In this document: piece by piece, positions 41,091-54,379 of the stretch | Numbering within the stretch: position 1 is the first letter of the stretch | Layout: the number at the start of each line of letters is the position of its first letter | NCBI RefSeq assembly: GCF_021462225.1 | Contig: NC_061806.1 | Coordinates: 1,984,001 to 2,048,000, forward strand | Source: Girardinichthys multiradiatus | Taxonomy: Eukaryota; Chordata; Actinopteri; Cyprinodontiformes; Goodeidae | Direction of reading: 5' to 3' | DNA: 64,000 nucleotides | The notes under the pieces: generated by a model | Database searches by the model: none | Told to the model about the DNA's origin: nothing | What the model saw: only the letters and a program-made list of their open reading frames with translations | Made by a program: the position numbers and the translations under genes

Positions 41091-43500
41091 GAAAAAGAAA
41101 GGTAATTTATCTTTTCACATCACTTTTACTGTATTTATAGTTTTACATCAGACCAGAAGATATTACAAAACAGAACATTCTATTATTATTTACATTAACA
41201 ATTAAATGTATTTCTTCTATATGCAGATTAGTCAATTTGCCAGGTAGAAACCACTCTTTTTGTCAGAAAGAAGTTAATTTTATGTCTGAGGTTGTTATTT
41301 GCTTTTATACATTTGTATGGGTCTCGCTTGAGCACTTTCAGTTGCTTTACACAGGTGGAAAACATGCAACTCCTGTCACATGAAGGCAAAACATTTCCCA
41401 CTGGAGTGAAGGTATTTTCCTACATGCCACTTAATGCAGTCTAGAGAAAGAGATAGGTCTGTTTCTATATTTCACATCACTTGTGGCTCAAAACTAAATC
41501 CCAGCTAAGAATGTCAACAGTATGCTCTTATGCAGCAGCAAGGCTGTCCAGAACACCACTGTTGGCAGGGTCAGCTGTAATCACAGAATTACAAATCCAA
41601 AAGTCACATGGTTTTACACTCACTTAACTGGTTCCTGTCATTTGAACGTTTGTCAGCAAGTTCTGGTGAGCAATCGAGACTCGCAACGCTATAGTTTATA
41701 ATGACATAAATATTCTTTGCATCTGATGGCATAAGTGTTTTTCAGTCAAAGCATACAACTCATCACCTCATTATTAACTGACACGGCACATGCTGCTGTG
41801 CTTGTGATAAACAGCCGTGCCAATAAAAGTCAGTGTTTTGAAGTGTGAGTCATAGAGCATTTCAGGTCACTTTGCATGTAGCACAACACTGAGGCGAGCT
41901 TACTGGTGGTGGGGGATGGGAGGCACCACTCTTGCTATCTCTCTCCAAAGCACTAAATAACAAAAAACGAGGAAGCCAAGGGAACACAAACAGAGACACA
42001 GCCCAACGTCTCTCTCACCACACTGCCAGGAAACCGGGTTAGGTTTAGATAGAGGGGCAATAGGGAGGAGGGGGGGGGACTACAGTAGAAAAGGGGGAAG
42101 AAGAATGCAACAGGGAGAAGGAGACCAAAGCAGCAGGTGTGCTTGCACAGCATGTTATGTGTCAGCATAGACTGGTGCCAAAACAATCTACAGTCTTTGC
42201 TGCACAGACATACACAGTGAATTTTCTGCAAGGGGACAGAAATGTTGATTCATCTTTCACCTCGCTGCTCTTGATTCAACTTCAGCTTATGCTTTGGCAT
42301 AGTCCCTTCATCTAAAATAGTTCCCATCCAAAATGACTACTCCCTCTCAAAAAACAATCTAGATTTGTGAGAGTGACAAACAATTAATGCGAGTTCACTC
42401 AGTTGTTGGGTTAAAGGGACAGTTAGCCACAAAACATACAACTAACATAAGCCCCTTCCAAAAAATACTTAAAGGCAAAATTCAGGCACCTTTAATCTGT
42501 GACCGTGTTCTAAAAAACAAGTGATATAGGGGGAAACAAGCCCAACTCTGTTATGTCCCTGACTCGCCAAACAAGGTAGTTACAGGCCTTCATCAGCTGA
42601 CTTGTACAAGGGAAAGCTTGCTTCCCAGGTCGAGGGAGTTACATAGTGACTACATATGACTACATATGGTTTATGTGGTAATCTGGCCACAGGATTAAAA
42701 AGCATAAAAAACAACCAGCAATAATTTTTTTATAGAAAAGCAAGGGCCAACAGCAGAATCACTTATCTATATTGTTCACCATTATTGTTTTAAAAGATTG
42801 GAATGATTAGACTTCCTGCACAGATTTTATGTTTATTGCTGATGTCACATCTGTGACGTGTGGGATACTTGCCTCTCCACACGTGATTTCTGACTGGGCA
42901 GAAGTGGCTCAGGGACGGATCGAGGGCAGCTCAGAGGCAGCTATTTGTCCACATAATTAATTATGTTTTCCAACACATACTTTTCTTCTTGTTGTTCCTA
43001 AATAGTTACTTAATAACATGGTATTGTTTTCTTAATCTACACAGAAAAGACAACCCATAGGAATAGAGTAAGTATGTCAGACCTGTATGTGGCAACACTG
43101 CCATGGAAATTTACCGGATAAATTAATGAATCCCACACAAAAAAGTAAGTCTGATTGAATAGGAGCAAAGGGTTAGGTCAAAGCAATTACATTCTCATTG
43201 CCTAGTTGTATAGTGGTCATTTACATAAGATATTTTTTTCCTTGTAGAACAAGTTTCAGAAAAAAACATTGTTTCAGGACTTCTAAAATAGTCTCATGTG
43301 GACACAAGGCCAAAATAACAAACTAACGTTTGTGTATTTATATTATTATATAAATGACAAGTTGTACTCATCCTAAAATAAACCCAAATAAATCATTAAA
43401 GTATTTCTTGCTTTTACATTCTACATGAGAGGACAGGATGAGGATGATGACATTATAAAGCACACGTTGGTGTGGTAAATAATTTATCCTATAATGGTTC
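41091..43500. other. Unassigned sequence
   Basis: No gene, RNA or structured repeat recognised. A G-run (GGAGGGGGGGGGAC) occurs near 42070. Confidence 0.4.
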
Positions 43501-43504
43501 ATAA

Positions 43505-43534
<30 letters not shown>
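43505..43534. repeat. (TA)n microsatellite
   Basis: About 30 bases of TA repeat with one break. Confidence 0.85.
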
Positions 43535-43536
<2 letters not shown>

Positions 43537-43914
43537 GTGTTTTTTCTGAAAAGATGTGAGGTAAACACAGATTGTGTGTATGTTTTCGAGTGGTGTTGGG
43601 GGGAAAACCAAAAATGAATTTCCTCATTCATGGATAATCAAGTGATTGTATTCATACAGATTTACCAAGAAATTGGCCTGTTTCAAAAATCGGACAATTT
43701 TCAGTTTGACCCACTTGCTAAGCTTAAAGTATTTTTTTACCTATCAGTAAATGCATTATAACTGTGTAAACAGGTCCTGCTAACCACAAAACTCTTGTGT
43801 GTGGAAGGTTTTACTAGCAGTTTAAAAAGAAACCCCATGTAATCTATCAGACTGTTACAAGAGAGACCTTTTTTTCTCTTCTCTACTTTTGCATTTTTAG
43901 TCTTTGTAACAAAC

Positions 43915-44400
43915 TTAATTTAATTCAATTCAATTTAGTTTTATTTATATAGCGCCAATTCTAACCCTAACCCTAACACATGTCGTCTCAAGGCACTTTA
44001 TAAAGGATTCCTGTTGCATTGTGTGAAGGGTGGGTAACTTTAAAATGGGCTAAGTCAATTCAATTGAATCATACAGATTTGAAGTCAAGTACATACATTC
44101 CAATTAATCCTAACTAACGAACAGTGCAGTCAGATTCAGTTATTTTTTTCAAATTGGTTAAAAGGTTTTTCTATCTAAGGAAACCCAGCAGATTGCATCC
44201 AGTCAGTGATTTGTAGCATTCACTCCTCCTGGATGAGCATGTAGAGACAGTGGACAGTCACTGTTGTTTACTTTGCAGCAATCCCTCATACTGAGCATGC
44301 ATTGATCACCATGGTTACTAACTGACAGTTAGTATCCATGGTGATCAATAATATCAGAGGTTAAAGACAGTTTAAAATATCATCTTCTAACTAGGGTTCA
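43915..44400 (-). mobile_element. L2-like 3' end, with telomere-like text and inserted palindrome
   Basis: The minus strand ends in GAATTGAATTAAATT after GGCGCTATATAAATAAAACT, and the body matches the 3' untranslated part at 34740-34990. A short CTAACCCTAACCCTAAC run (43961-43977) sits in the tail block. A 49-bp palindrome at 44301-44349 interrupts it. Confidence 0.75.
44301..44349. repeat. 49-bp near-perfect palindrome
   Basis: 24-bp arms (left starting ATTGATCACCATGG, right ending CCATGGTGATCAAT) with one mismatch around a single central A. It could be a head-to-head pair of transposon ends or a cruciform-forming site. Confidence 0.8.
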
Positions 44401-45170
44401 ATTTAGGCTCAGTTCAGTTGTTAAAAAACATTAGCGGGATAAGATGCACCTGACTGCTTCAAAGTCTCAGTAGCCACTTTCACAAGAGCCTTTGAAGCCA
44501 TGTCTGAGCCATGTCTTAGTGTGACGTATATCCTAGGACCAAGACAGCATGAGGGATTAAAGATCATCTTAAACTTTTACCTAACTTAGTCCCCAGTTAA
44601 ACCTTTCTTTGTCTGCTGTTGAATGATTATACAACAAATAATTTATTATAAATCAGCAATAACTGACTTTTTAAGAAAGCAATTAAAATATCTCCACATT
44701 TAAAAAAAAGATGCATAATTTAAATAAATATCAAGAAAATTTAATAGTGCCATATTTAATAGTGCTATGGTTTAAAAGTAGGTTTCACAGAATTGTTACA
44801 TTGTCAGTAAATGTTCATTTATTTCAGTGATTCAGACTGCTTATTGACAGAGCTCTAGCAGACAGCAACTGACAACATACAAAAGGAGGCTAAGCCAAAC
44901 TAGATCATTGCTAAAGAAGCCAGCTCTTTATACAGTGCTGTTTATTGGAAAGATAAAGAAAGTTGATTGGAAGGAAAAAGTGCAGTAGAAAAAGGCGCAC
45001 CAGAAACGGGGACCAGAAACAGCCTTGAGAGTATGATGAAGGAAAGCCTATTTAAGAGTCTGAAGCTGGACTGCATCTAGAGTCAGAGCATAAAGCGATA
45101 CCACACACATCTATATAGAACATTGGCTTCAACTGTCACATACCTAATGTCGAACAACTCCAAACCCAGC
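44401..45170. other. Unassigned sequence
   Basis: AT-rich with no recognised gene or repeat. Confidence 0.35.
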
Positions 45171-46370
45171 AACAACATCAGAAGCATCTTACTTTGGCTT
45201 TAGAGAAAAATGACTGGAGTGTTGCTCAGTACTCTAAAGTCCTTGTTTAGAATGAAAGTCAGTTTTAATCATAATAAAACAAGGTCACAGAATCTGGAAG
45301 AAGAGAGGAAAAGCCCAGAACGAAGCTGTGAAGTGTAAGGTTTCCAGAGTCAGTGATGATTTGCACTGCCATGTCATCTGCTGGTATTGGTGCACTTTGT
45401 TTTATCAGGTCCAAAGTCAGAGAAGCCATCTATCAGGACATTTTAGAGCACTTAATGTTTCCCTCTGCTGACAAGCTTTATGGAAATGCTGATTTAATTT
45501 TCCCACAGGATTTGGTGATGGCCCTACTGCCAAGGGTACCAATACCTGGTTTGTTGCCCTGTAAAAGCTATGCCAGAGACAATGACACCAGAAACTGAGA
45601 TAGGTTTGAGAGGTTTATTTACACGGGGTCTGAAATGTGCAACTGATCATGATGGTAACAAAGATGAACACATCTTTAGCTAGTTGCAGCAGATCTCTCT
45701 TACAGAGAAGCAGGTGATTAGAGCAGTCAATTTACCCTTGTTTTCTGTTGTTTCCAGAATCATTCCTTGTTTGGGAGAACAAGGAGATGGTTGATGGCTG
45801 GCCAGTCCAGATATATTTAATTGTAGAAAGCAAGCAAAGCACATCATCATATGAGCTTAGAAAGAGCCTTCCCTGATAGAATATGAAAAGGGAATTGCTG
45901 TTGAAATATAGCAGCGGCGTAATTTTCTAACAGAGACTGTGCTCTGAAACTGCTCCAAAATAATTGGATCAGGAGCTGGTGTGACATAAATCCAATAGAG
46001 AATCTGTGGCAGGGGTTTCCAACTCCAGTCCTCAAGAGCTACTGTCCTGCAACTTTTAGGGTTATCCCTGCTCCAACAAACCTGAATCAAATGATTGAAT
46101 TACCTTTTCAGCATGCTTTCAAAACCTGCAAAGGCCCGTCAACCTGCCATTCATTTGATTCAGGTGTGTTGGAGCAGGGATGCATCTAAAAGCTGCAGGA
46201 CAGCAGGTCCTCAGGACTGGAGTTGTAGACCTCTGATCTATGGGCTGCTGTCAAGAGGAAGATAAGAGACACCAAACCAACATTATTAAAGCAACTTGGA
46301 CTTCCTAAACACCTCAGCAGAACCATAGGTTGACCTCGTCCATGCCACGCTGCATTGCTTCAGAATGTCT
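45170..46370 (+). pseudogene. Tc1-like transposase remnant with insertions
   Basis: Decayed text resembles a Tc1-like transposase of the type at 58249-58977: a DES-like region, a block with SSAGIGALCFIRSKV, then EHLMFPSADKLYG and FPQDL (second Asp region), a PIENLW block at 45991, then its continuation at 46236 (LWAAVKRK-like). An unclassified block (about 45575-45985) and the MITE at 46010-46235 interrupt it. Confidence 0.65.
46010..46235. mobile_element. hAT-type MITE (226 bp)
   Basis: Starts CAGGGGTTTCCAACTCCAG and ends CTGGAGTTGTAGACCTCTG, inverted ends of hAT style. The flanking 8 bp are ATCTGTGG (46002-46009) and ATCTATGG (46236-46243), an 8-bp target duplication with one later change. 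It splits the LW codons of the Tc1 remnant. Confidence 0.85.
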
Positions 46371-48411
46371 ATACAGCTGGATTAGAAAGACTTCTTTTTT
46401 CTTCTTAATTCTTACTGTCTTAGAAACTGAATTTTGATTGTAAACCACAATTAAGTGAATGAACAGAAATAAACACTTGATCTATATGTCTCAATGTGTA
46501 TAGAACTTATCTAGTTTCATTCTTTCAACTGAATTCCTGAAGTAAAAGACTTGAACTTGTTATATGAAATGGGAGTCCTGTCTGCAGGCCAAGTATTTTT
46601 TGAAAACACAGATTGTGCTTTATTTTAAAACCACAATTGGGGAAAAATTAAGGTCAAAATTGTTCATGTTGCGTCTTAAGGTCTTGCTCACTGCCCTGTA
46701 GCAGCTTCAGAAGTAAAAGTATAAGAAAGAAAATGCATAAGAAGAGTCCCTGTGTTTTTACAGTGAAATCAGCAAATGGCTGTTTATGTTGCCGTGAAGT
46801 GGAAGCCTCCACAGCTGAATGCTACATTACAAAGTCCAGCTCCCTGCTCAGGTGTTGTAACACATGACATGCCTTATCATTCTCTGCAAAAGTGAAGTTA
46901 TTTGCTAACTGCAGCAGAGCTGTCACATGGATCCAGTGGTGTTGTTTCCTCCTGTTGCAGTGGTGCCTGTTTTCACCCCTAACAACCTTACCTCCCTCTG
47001 TCCCTCCCACCCTTATACACGTGCTTTCGCTTGTCTCAGAGGCTAGGAGCTGGTCTACTTCAAACACGTGCTTGCTGTGGGCCAAACACACATACCCCCT
47101 GCTATCAGTCTACTTTCTTTTGTCCGGCCCATCTTGCTCTGTGTTCTTTGATCTGCTCAAGGCTGGGAGACGTGATTGCTTGGCTGGATACCAACTCTGG
47201 GCAGCAGTGTTTTCAGAGAAGGAGGAAGAGAGGGAACAAGAAAACATTCTGACACAAGCACATTCTGTACAACTTCAGAACATGACGATTCTGCCAAAGG
47301 ACAGACTGATTATTGTGAACAGGAATGTGTGTCAAATTAACTATTCACAGGCATCTTAAGTTTTAAAAACAGAATCTTTTCAGCTGAACGTTTTGACACA
47401 TTTGCTTGAGGTTCTACATAATAAATATAAAAGTCTGATGTGGAGATATTGCTTTTTAAAAACCAAATCTGATTAGCTTGATTTTAATTTAATTTTCAAG
47501 GTTTAAAAACTAAAACCTTTCATAAGTAGTACAACCACAGTAATTATGTTGTTGTTGCAAATCATTCTATTTTACAACAGGGTTGGGACAGTATGTTGTC
47601 TAAAGTCACAAAAATAGAGAGAAAAAGCATTCATCCACTGCCATTGTATGAGTGGTTGACAGAATTAAAAAATGCCTTAAATTTTTAATCAGAACTTTAG
47701 ATTTTCAAGATTCTGCTTAAGTTGTAATTCTGAGTGGCAATATTTGATTTTTCATCATTCCTGACCTCAAAATTCTGGAATGGGTTTCTTGCATAATAAT
47801 CTCAGTGATAATCACAGTGAAATCTTTTTTGACACGATTGAAGACTTTATCTCATTTAATCTTTCACACAGTACAAAAAGGCATACTTTAGTGAACATCC
47901 TAATGTTGGTTAAGGTTTTTAAGTAGAAATTGCATTAAAATACATTGTTATAAGCTTGTATTGATGGTAGTAGTTAGCATGGTCCCTGAAAATTTCAACT
48001 AAAATAATCCCTGTCCTTTTCCAACCTAGAACAGAAAAAGGGTTCAAGTTCTTAGTTCAGAGCTTTTCAAGTTATGCTCTGTTAAGTTTTATTGTTTATT
48101 GTTCCCTTCCCTGTTGTAGAAAGAAGTCATATCACTACGAGCTTGTTAGAAAGTAAATAATCCTCAAAGCATTGCAAGACAACAAGCTAGGCAGACATAT
48201 ACTATCTGTTTTTGGTTAATTGCCAATTGAAACCAACTGAACAACTGAAATGTTCGAACCAGTGGCACATAATGATATGTGACCGATAGAGACTTATTAC
48301 TGTGGGTGCTGTTTTCATCTGTATTTTTATGTGGAGTTAAACTGACAGGCTGCCAGCGATTCAGCTGCGACTTATCAATCTGCTGTAGCTCTAGAAGCAA
48401 ACCTTTAGATT
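46371..48411. other. Unassigned sequence
   Basis: No supported gene. A plus-strand frame of 155 codons at 46892-47359 has no recognisable domain and may be chance. Confidence 0.35.
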
Positions 48412-49114
48412 TTACAATGTACTCTCAGTTGATGGTATTTTTATGTGCTGTCTAGGTGTCATAGTTTGACACCTTTTTTCCAATGACCCATAATCAATGG
48501 ATTGGCAAAATTTGCCGGTGAGGCGGCTTAATACAGTTTTTGTCTGAGGAGCTATAAGCTTCCACCACTCCGAGGACAAGCTAACAGGCATATTAAATCG
48601 TTCCACTACTGGAACTACTATCAATAATGGCATCACAGAATCACACTTCAAAAAAATAAAAAACATTACGTTGGATTTGATCTTGTTCCCAGATCCAGAC
48701 TCTGGGGCTGACACCGTGTGGACATCAGCCTTGAAACAGTTTAGTCTCTCCAGCTTGTCTCTGCATATGACTTTGTTGGGACCCACAGCCATGGATTTCA
48801 ACATTAAACTCCGGTACGGACTTTTCTGGAACTTTCAAAATAAAGTGCATTAACCTTCTTCCGGCACAGCCAAGAAACGGGATAACTGCGGACTTCCTGT
48901 GACGCCACTACCCAAATAAAGGCACAGCTGTTGCTACATCCCTCTTCGACACGGCCTTCCAGACGTACCGGATAGGGGAGAAAAGCGCGCTGATGTCTCT
49001 TTGCTGGCAAAAAGACATAAACTCTTCAACTGGATCCAAGTGTGTCATTCGATCATCGATCATATGCAAAGATAAGTACGAATGAAATACTGTCTGTGTA
49101 TTCGGTATTTTCAT
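48412..49114 (-). other. Cluster of minus-strand frames, unassigned
   Basis: Frames at 48412-48804 (130 aa), 48804-49010 and 48908-49114 (68 aa each) lie close together on one strand. None shows a motif I know. They could be one decayed transposon gene or chance frames. They lie next to repeat family R copy 2. Confidence 0.2.
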
Positions 49115-49414
49115 TCATGAACGGGGGTAATTAAGGTACAAGCATTGCTTGACTCCCTCTCCGAGCCCTGTAGGAGCAAATGGTGTTCGAGAGAAGCCCC
49201 TGCAAAGACGCGGTGTCCCAGTCTGGAAGAAGACAGCAGAGACCGCAGCGGACAGGACGGGCCGCCCAGCTACAGCTCCGGAGCTAACCTTTTTGTTCAG
49301 AGCGAACGCACCTTCAACGCCCCGCGAAGTTACCGAGCTAACCGCTTGTTGACTGTAGACACCTTATTCAAACTTCACCCTTGGACAATGTTTCCTCACT
49401 ATGGTTCATGAGGT
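49115..49414. other. GC-richer block before repeat family R
   Basis: About 300 bases richer in G and C than the surroundings, with no recognised gene, leading into the repeat at 49415. Confidence 0.25.
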
Positions 49415-50490
49415 TAGGTGTTTTGGGCAGAGACAGATTTAGAATGAAATGATCTAATCAGTTTTTATTTTATGAAGTTTTGTTTGTGTTAAACTCAGCT
49501 AACTTGGGGCTAGCAGGCTATCTGCAACACACATGTTCAGGTTGTGTTCTTTGGGTGTTTTTAAAGTTAAGACAAACTTCACTTGTAGGGTGATTTTAAA
49601 CAGAAGATTGATCATAACGCGACGTCCGCACTTATGCATTTTAACCCTTCTATTAACCGAAGTATTTTAAAGGTATGTGTTGATTCTGGTGCTAAGCTAT
49701 TAGCTTCTTTTGTTAGCTCAAATGCTAACCGGTAAGAACATGTGCTTGCTACTAAAGAGTATTTAACAGAAAGGTTGTTAGTTTTCAAGCTAGTGAATAA
49801 TAGTCCCTGAACATCATTTAATAGATTTGATAACTAAGTAAACACCATTAAGCCCCATTTCTCCAGAAAGATTTGTCTCTTATCCAAAATAATCCCTTAT
49901 TAATATTTCTTCAAATCTTATTTTAATAAATAAAGACAGCTAATTAGACACCGTTGAGAAATGGTTTTCCAGAAGGTTGGTTTTACTCAGCAGATCATTA
50001 TTTAAAACATTATTTTATTAAAATAATATTTTATCTGATCTTGCATTGTGAATGGTTGTCTAAATGTTGCTGATTATTCCCTAAATTGGTTCCAAGACTA
50101 ACTTAACTTCATTTCCAGATTCTTCAAGATAATCCTTGGTTCTCAAACATAAACATTGCATGGTAATGTTGCATCATTCTTTTGGTCATAATTTCCAATC
50201 ATCTTTAATCAACTTGTTTATATTGTACATAGCCCATTAATCTTCCCTATTCTTTAATTCTGCTTGGTAGTTTAGTTGGATTGTTTTAGCAAAGTAAAGA
50301 GTTTGTTAATTGAAATATGTTTGACTTTGAGTTGACTTATTTTTGTTAATAAATTCTTGTATTTTAAGAAATTGTGTGAATTCATTCCATATATGTGCAG
50401 AGTTTATGCTGTTCAATAATGCCAGAGCTCGTCTCACACCTTTCTATTTTTTCCTAATACAATCGCCTTTCTGGGCTAACCCTAACCCTG
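49415..50490 (+). repeat. Interspersed repeat family R, copy 2
   Basis: Matches 17110-18240 along its length in the same orientation. It ends near CTAACCCTAACCCTGAG, a second short telomere-like run. Confidence 0.75.
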
Positions 50491-51289
50491 AGAGAAACTT
50501 TCATTATAGTAGGTCTTTATCAGACAATGCCTTAACAATTTTTAAAGAATCTGGTCAATTTTTTGATATCCTTATTATCAAAAAACAATACAGCAGAAGG
50601 CAGCAACTTAATTTCTATCCCCTCACATTTATGTCTAGGTAATAGTGTTACTACCACATATTTTATTTTGCATTGTAGCCCCTTTGAAAAAGAACGTTGT
50701 TATTCAAAAGGTAGCTCGCTCCCTGGTTTAATAAACGCTGCATACTTAAAGCACAATGATAGGAAACAGGAAAGAAAAGGGCAGTCAACACAACTAAAGA
50801 CATTCTACTTAATCTGGAAAAATAGCCTATTTGTGTATAAAAAAAGACCATTCACTCAGCTAAAACAGCGTATTTTAATAATTAAATGGGACATATCATG
50901 CAGAATCTACTTTTTTAGCTCTTAGATACATTGTGGTGTACTTGTAGTCTGTAGGAGTGCAGAAAATTTGAATTTATTCTCTCCAGATGCTGCATAGATA
51001 TCTTTATATTCAGTTTAGGACATACTTTTCAATCCGCTCAGTTTTCTCTATCCTCTATTATGTTTTTTGAACTGTTATGTTACAGGATTTGCTGCGGAAA
51101 AGCTAAACAAGGTCATGGACGTCCGGCTAACCAATTTTGCGTTTCCGCCATTTTCATTTCTCGGTGCGATTTTGTAGTCCAAGCTCAAGTATTTCAAACC
51201 TGCAAGTCTAAATTGTCGATTGTTGGGTGTATTAACCCACGCAATTCATTACACCTCCCCCAGCATCAGAACCTTTTTAAAGTGCCTGA
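50491..51289. other. Unassigned sequence
   Basis: No gene supported. A frame at 51060-51398 has a faint resemblance to a zinc finger opening (VGCINPRNSLHL), too weak to call. Confidence 0.3.
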
Positions 51290-51805
51290 TAAAGTTGTAT
51301 TTTTCATGGAAATGTGCAGTGATGGCTTTGTAAAATTCTTTAGAAATAAAATTGAATCTGTTCAAATTCATTGGCACTCTACCGAACATGACCATTAGGT
51401 CTTCATTAAACGAAGCAGCATTGGAGGTAACTGAAGGACCTGAGCTGTGTTTGAAAGTTTTTTTATGCCACGGATCTTTCGCAGTCATCAAATATATTAA
51501 CTTCATCTAAACCTTCAATTTGTATGTTAGATCAAATGCCAACCAAATTATTTAAAGAAGTGTTCCCTTTGATTACCAATTCACTTTAGATATGATTAAT
51601 CCATTCTTAATAAATGAATCAGTACCACAGGCTATTAAGGTTGCTGTAATTTAACATTTATTTAAGAAACCTGTACTTGTCCTGTTAGATCTCAGCACTG
51701 CATTTGATACAGTCAATCATAATATTCTCTTAGCAAAGCTTGGACATACTCTAGGGATCAAGGGAACAGCACCAGGCTGGTTTAGATTATATCTGTCTTA
51801 CAGAT
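51290..51805 (+). pseudogene. L2-like reverse transcriptase fragment
   Basis: Text at 51670-51800 reads VLVLLDLSTAFDTVNHNILL and GIKGTAPGWFRLYLSYR, the RT palm region with the first catalytic Asp. Preceding text (about 51290-51400) resembles the linker before the RT. Frames are broken and the YxDD box is missing. Confidence 0.7.
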
Positions 51806-53345
51806 TCCAGATCATTCATTTTAATTTCAGTCCTAAATAATAAATTATTATGTTCATCCAATGGTCCCATCTGCACGTGGGTCCTACTCCTCAACCACAC
51901 AATTTGACAGAAGGACCCAGCCAGAAAAAGGACAGAGCAGCCAGAGCTGTGATGGTCTCTCTCTAGTAGCATTGTTGGCGGGAGGCAGAAAAGAATATCC
52001 TCATGTATGATAAGCCAGTGAAGCACCATTCTGTGGCTTGAGGTTGGTGATCTCTCCTCTGGGAACCTGCCCGCTGTGATATGTCTCTGCTCCGAGTTGT
52101 CAACGTGGGCCACCAGCCCAGCACCGAGGATGCCCACATCTCCAGCCTACTTCACTGCCAGAACCTGTGTTCGATACCTTGCACTTTCTCCGCCACGGTC
52201 TGCAGAATTTCATGCCTCACACACCGCTCCATTCTCAAGCACCTCCTGTTTTCTCCTCCTCCCACTGGAGACAATGCCATCATTGGGAGGCCCCCACTCC
52301 TATTCCGGAGAATCAGGCCGACGCTTCCACTGCTGTTCTGGAGGGTCTGACCAATGCCTCCACTCCTGTTCCACAGGTTTTTCTCGACTCCTTCCTTCCT
52401 GCCCCATCGTCTCTGGCCTTGTCTCAGGCTTTCAGATCCCAAGCTGGCTCCTTGTCACAGGTCACTCCTCACCATTCCTGAGCACAAAATTCTCCGGCAC
52501 CATCCGTTGCCCCTTCAAAGACATCTTGTTGTTTTCTGTTACAGAGGGTGGTTCCCACAACTCCCTCTGTGCAACTTTCATTTATACCACTTTCAGCAGC
52601 AGAGTCCGCTTCACATTTCCTCAGAGCACCAGAATCAACAGCAGCAACTGCAGCAGTTCACACTTCCATGGCAGCAGTAACAGCAGCTCTCCAAGAATGA
52701 CGCAACTCGTGTTCCTGTTCATTAATTCTCTGAGAAGGGTGTCAAGGTAAACCCAACTCATGTTCCTGTTCCAGAGTTATCTGATAAGGGTGTCCAGGTG
52801 AAACTGCCTTGTGATCCTGTTGCTGGGTTCTCCAACAAAGGTGTCCAGATGGAGCCACTTCATGTTTCTATTCCTGGGTTCTCTGAGGGAATCGAGGACA
52901 ACCCACATGTCCTGTTATGATCCTTGGGTGTTAGATTTTGGTTTTCCTTCATTTGTGTTCTAATTATCTTCATTTTATTTATTATGTGCTATTGGTCTTG
53001 CCATATCCTGTTCATTTTTCTGTGTTCATTATACTCTCTAAGGGGTTGCCATAATATTTATTTCTTTGTGCTTAGTTCCTTAGTTTATTCCTATCATCTG
53101 TCCCTTGTGTACTTTAGTTTATTCCCCTTTTGCCCTTGATTTAGTGTTTCCTTGTATCTCTCTCCCTCTGCTTTTCTGCCAACCTTCTGGCACAGCTGCT
53201 CCAAATCTCCTCTGATTGCTCTTCTGGTTTGCATGTGATTTTTCCACTCATCTCTCAGTGTATGAATGGGTGGATGACTGATTGTAGTGTAAAGCACTTT
53301 GGGGTCTTTGGGGACTTGATAAAGTGCTATTCAAATGCAAGACAT
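51806..53345 (+). repeat. Retrotransposon-associated block with proline/serine-rich frames and 3' end
   Basis: Overlapping plus-strand frames at 52076-52750 are rich in Pro, Ser and Ala. Repeated phrases such as GGTGTCCAG and CATGTTCCTGTTCC near 52690-52900 suggest degenerate repeats. At 53283-53345 the text GTGTAAAGCACTTTGGGGTC, AAAGTGCTATTCAAATGC is a common 3' end of fish non-LTR elements. The clade is unknown. Confidence 0.4.
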
Positions 53346-54379
53346 TTACCATCTCTCAGTATTTAAGCTCAGCTATTGTCATGGTACTCCGCTGGATCCT
53401 CCCTGTTACACTCCCCATAGGTCTTCCTGTTTATGTCTGTTTTATGTCTTGTTCTCCTTGTGTCCTGTTTTCTCTTACTACTTTCCACCAACATTACCGA
53501 ATTTGATTTCAAACTGGTGACACGTGTTTCAACCAACGAAAAGCGGATCCGGAGGACAAACTCTTGTTCAACTTGGTTCTTCTGTGTGAACTGTAATGTC
53601 ACCTGTAGGCGGTGACATTACAGCTGCAGACAATAGAAGCTGCAGACAATAGGAGCAACAAGTATGGCAGTGAAGACGAAGAATGTGCGGTATAAACATT
53701 TATATGTTTGCAAAAAAACAATACACATGCTTTTCCATTACACTCGCAGATGCTGAACGTAGGCAAATAAAAAAAAACATTGCACATACCATTGTTCTTG
53801 CACGGAATTACTGTCTCTATTTCCATATTAACTGCAGTTTATGGATGCTCTCTTTTTGGATTAAAAGGAACATTGTGTGCAGTTTAGCAAGCAGTTTAGC
53901 TGCCTCGCTTTTCCATGGTGTTGTGTAATGCCCACTGTTGATGAGTCATGCTTGATTCCCAAAACAGGTGGAAACACCCCTCAACAAAACACCAAAGTTC
54001 GAAAGCATGCAAACTGAACCGTTTCAAGAATGAGAGTTCCTTCGGCGGAGAAACGTTGCTTGTGCATGTGTGGATTCCACTGACGTCACCATTTTTATAT
54101 AAAGAAGGAGCACCTCCAGGCTGATGCTATTTCCCCGTGGCTTGTTGTTGTTCGCAAGTGAATATCTGGAATTTGCTGGTCTTCTTTTCTTTTCTTTTTT
54201 TTCTTTTAAACCCTTCGAAGGGGAAGCCTGGAAAAAAGCTGTAAGATCATGTCTGCATATGTGGTTGATCTTCCCCTGTTATGGTTGAAGCTGAGACTCA
54301 TTTCTGGTGGTCCCAGCCTGTAGAATCAGAACACATTCCCCAGAAGAGACAACCCATTTACCATCCCCAGATATTTTTA
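53346..54379. other. Unassigned sequence
   Basis: No supported gene. A small direct repeat (AGCTGCAGACAATAG) occurs at 53621-53652. Confidence 0.35.

Noticed and set aside
43961..43977. CTAACCCTAACCCTAAC, telomere-like
   Set aside because: Only about two and a half units, inside an L2 tail; a similar short run at 50476 ends another repeat. Too short to claim a telomere relic.
46892..47359. 155-aa plus-strand frame as a host gene
   Set aside because: Hydrophobic and low-complexity stretches without a known motif; overlapping frames are similarly long, so chance is likely.
51060..51398. Possible THAP-type zinc finger
   Set aside because: Only VGCINPRNSLHL fits loosely; the remaining conserved Cys/His and Trp/Phe positions are not evident.
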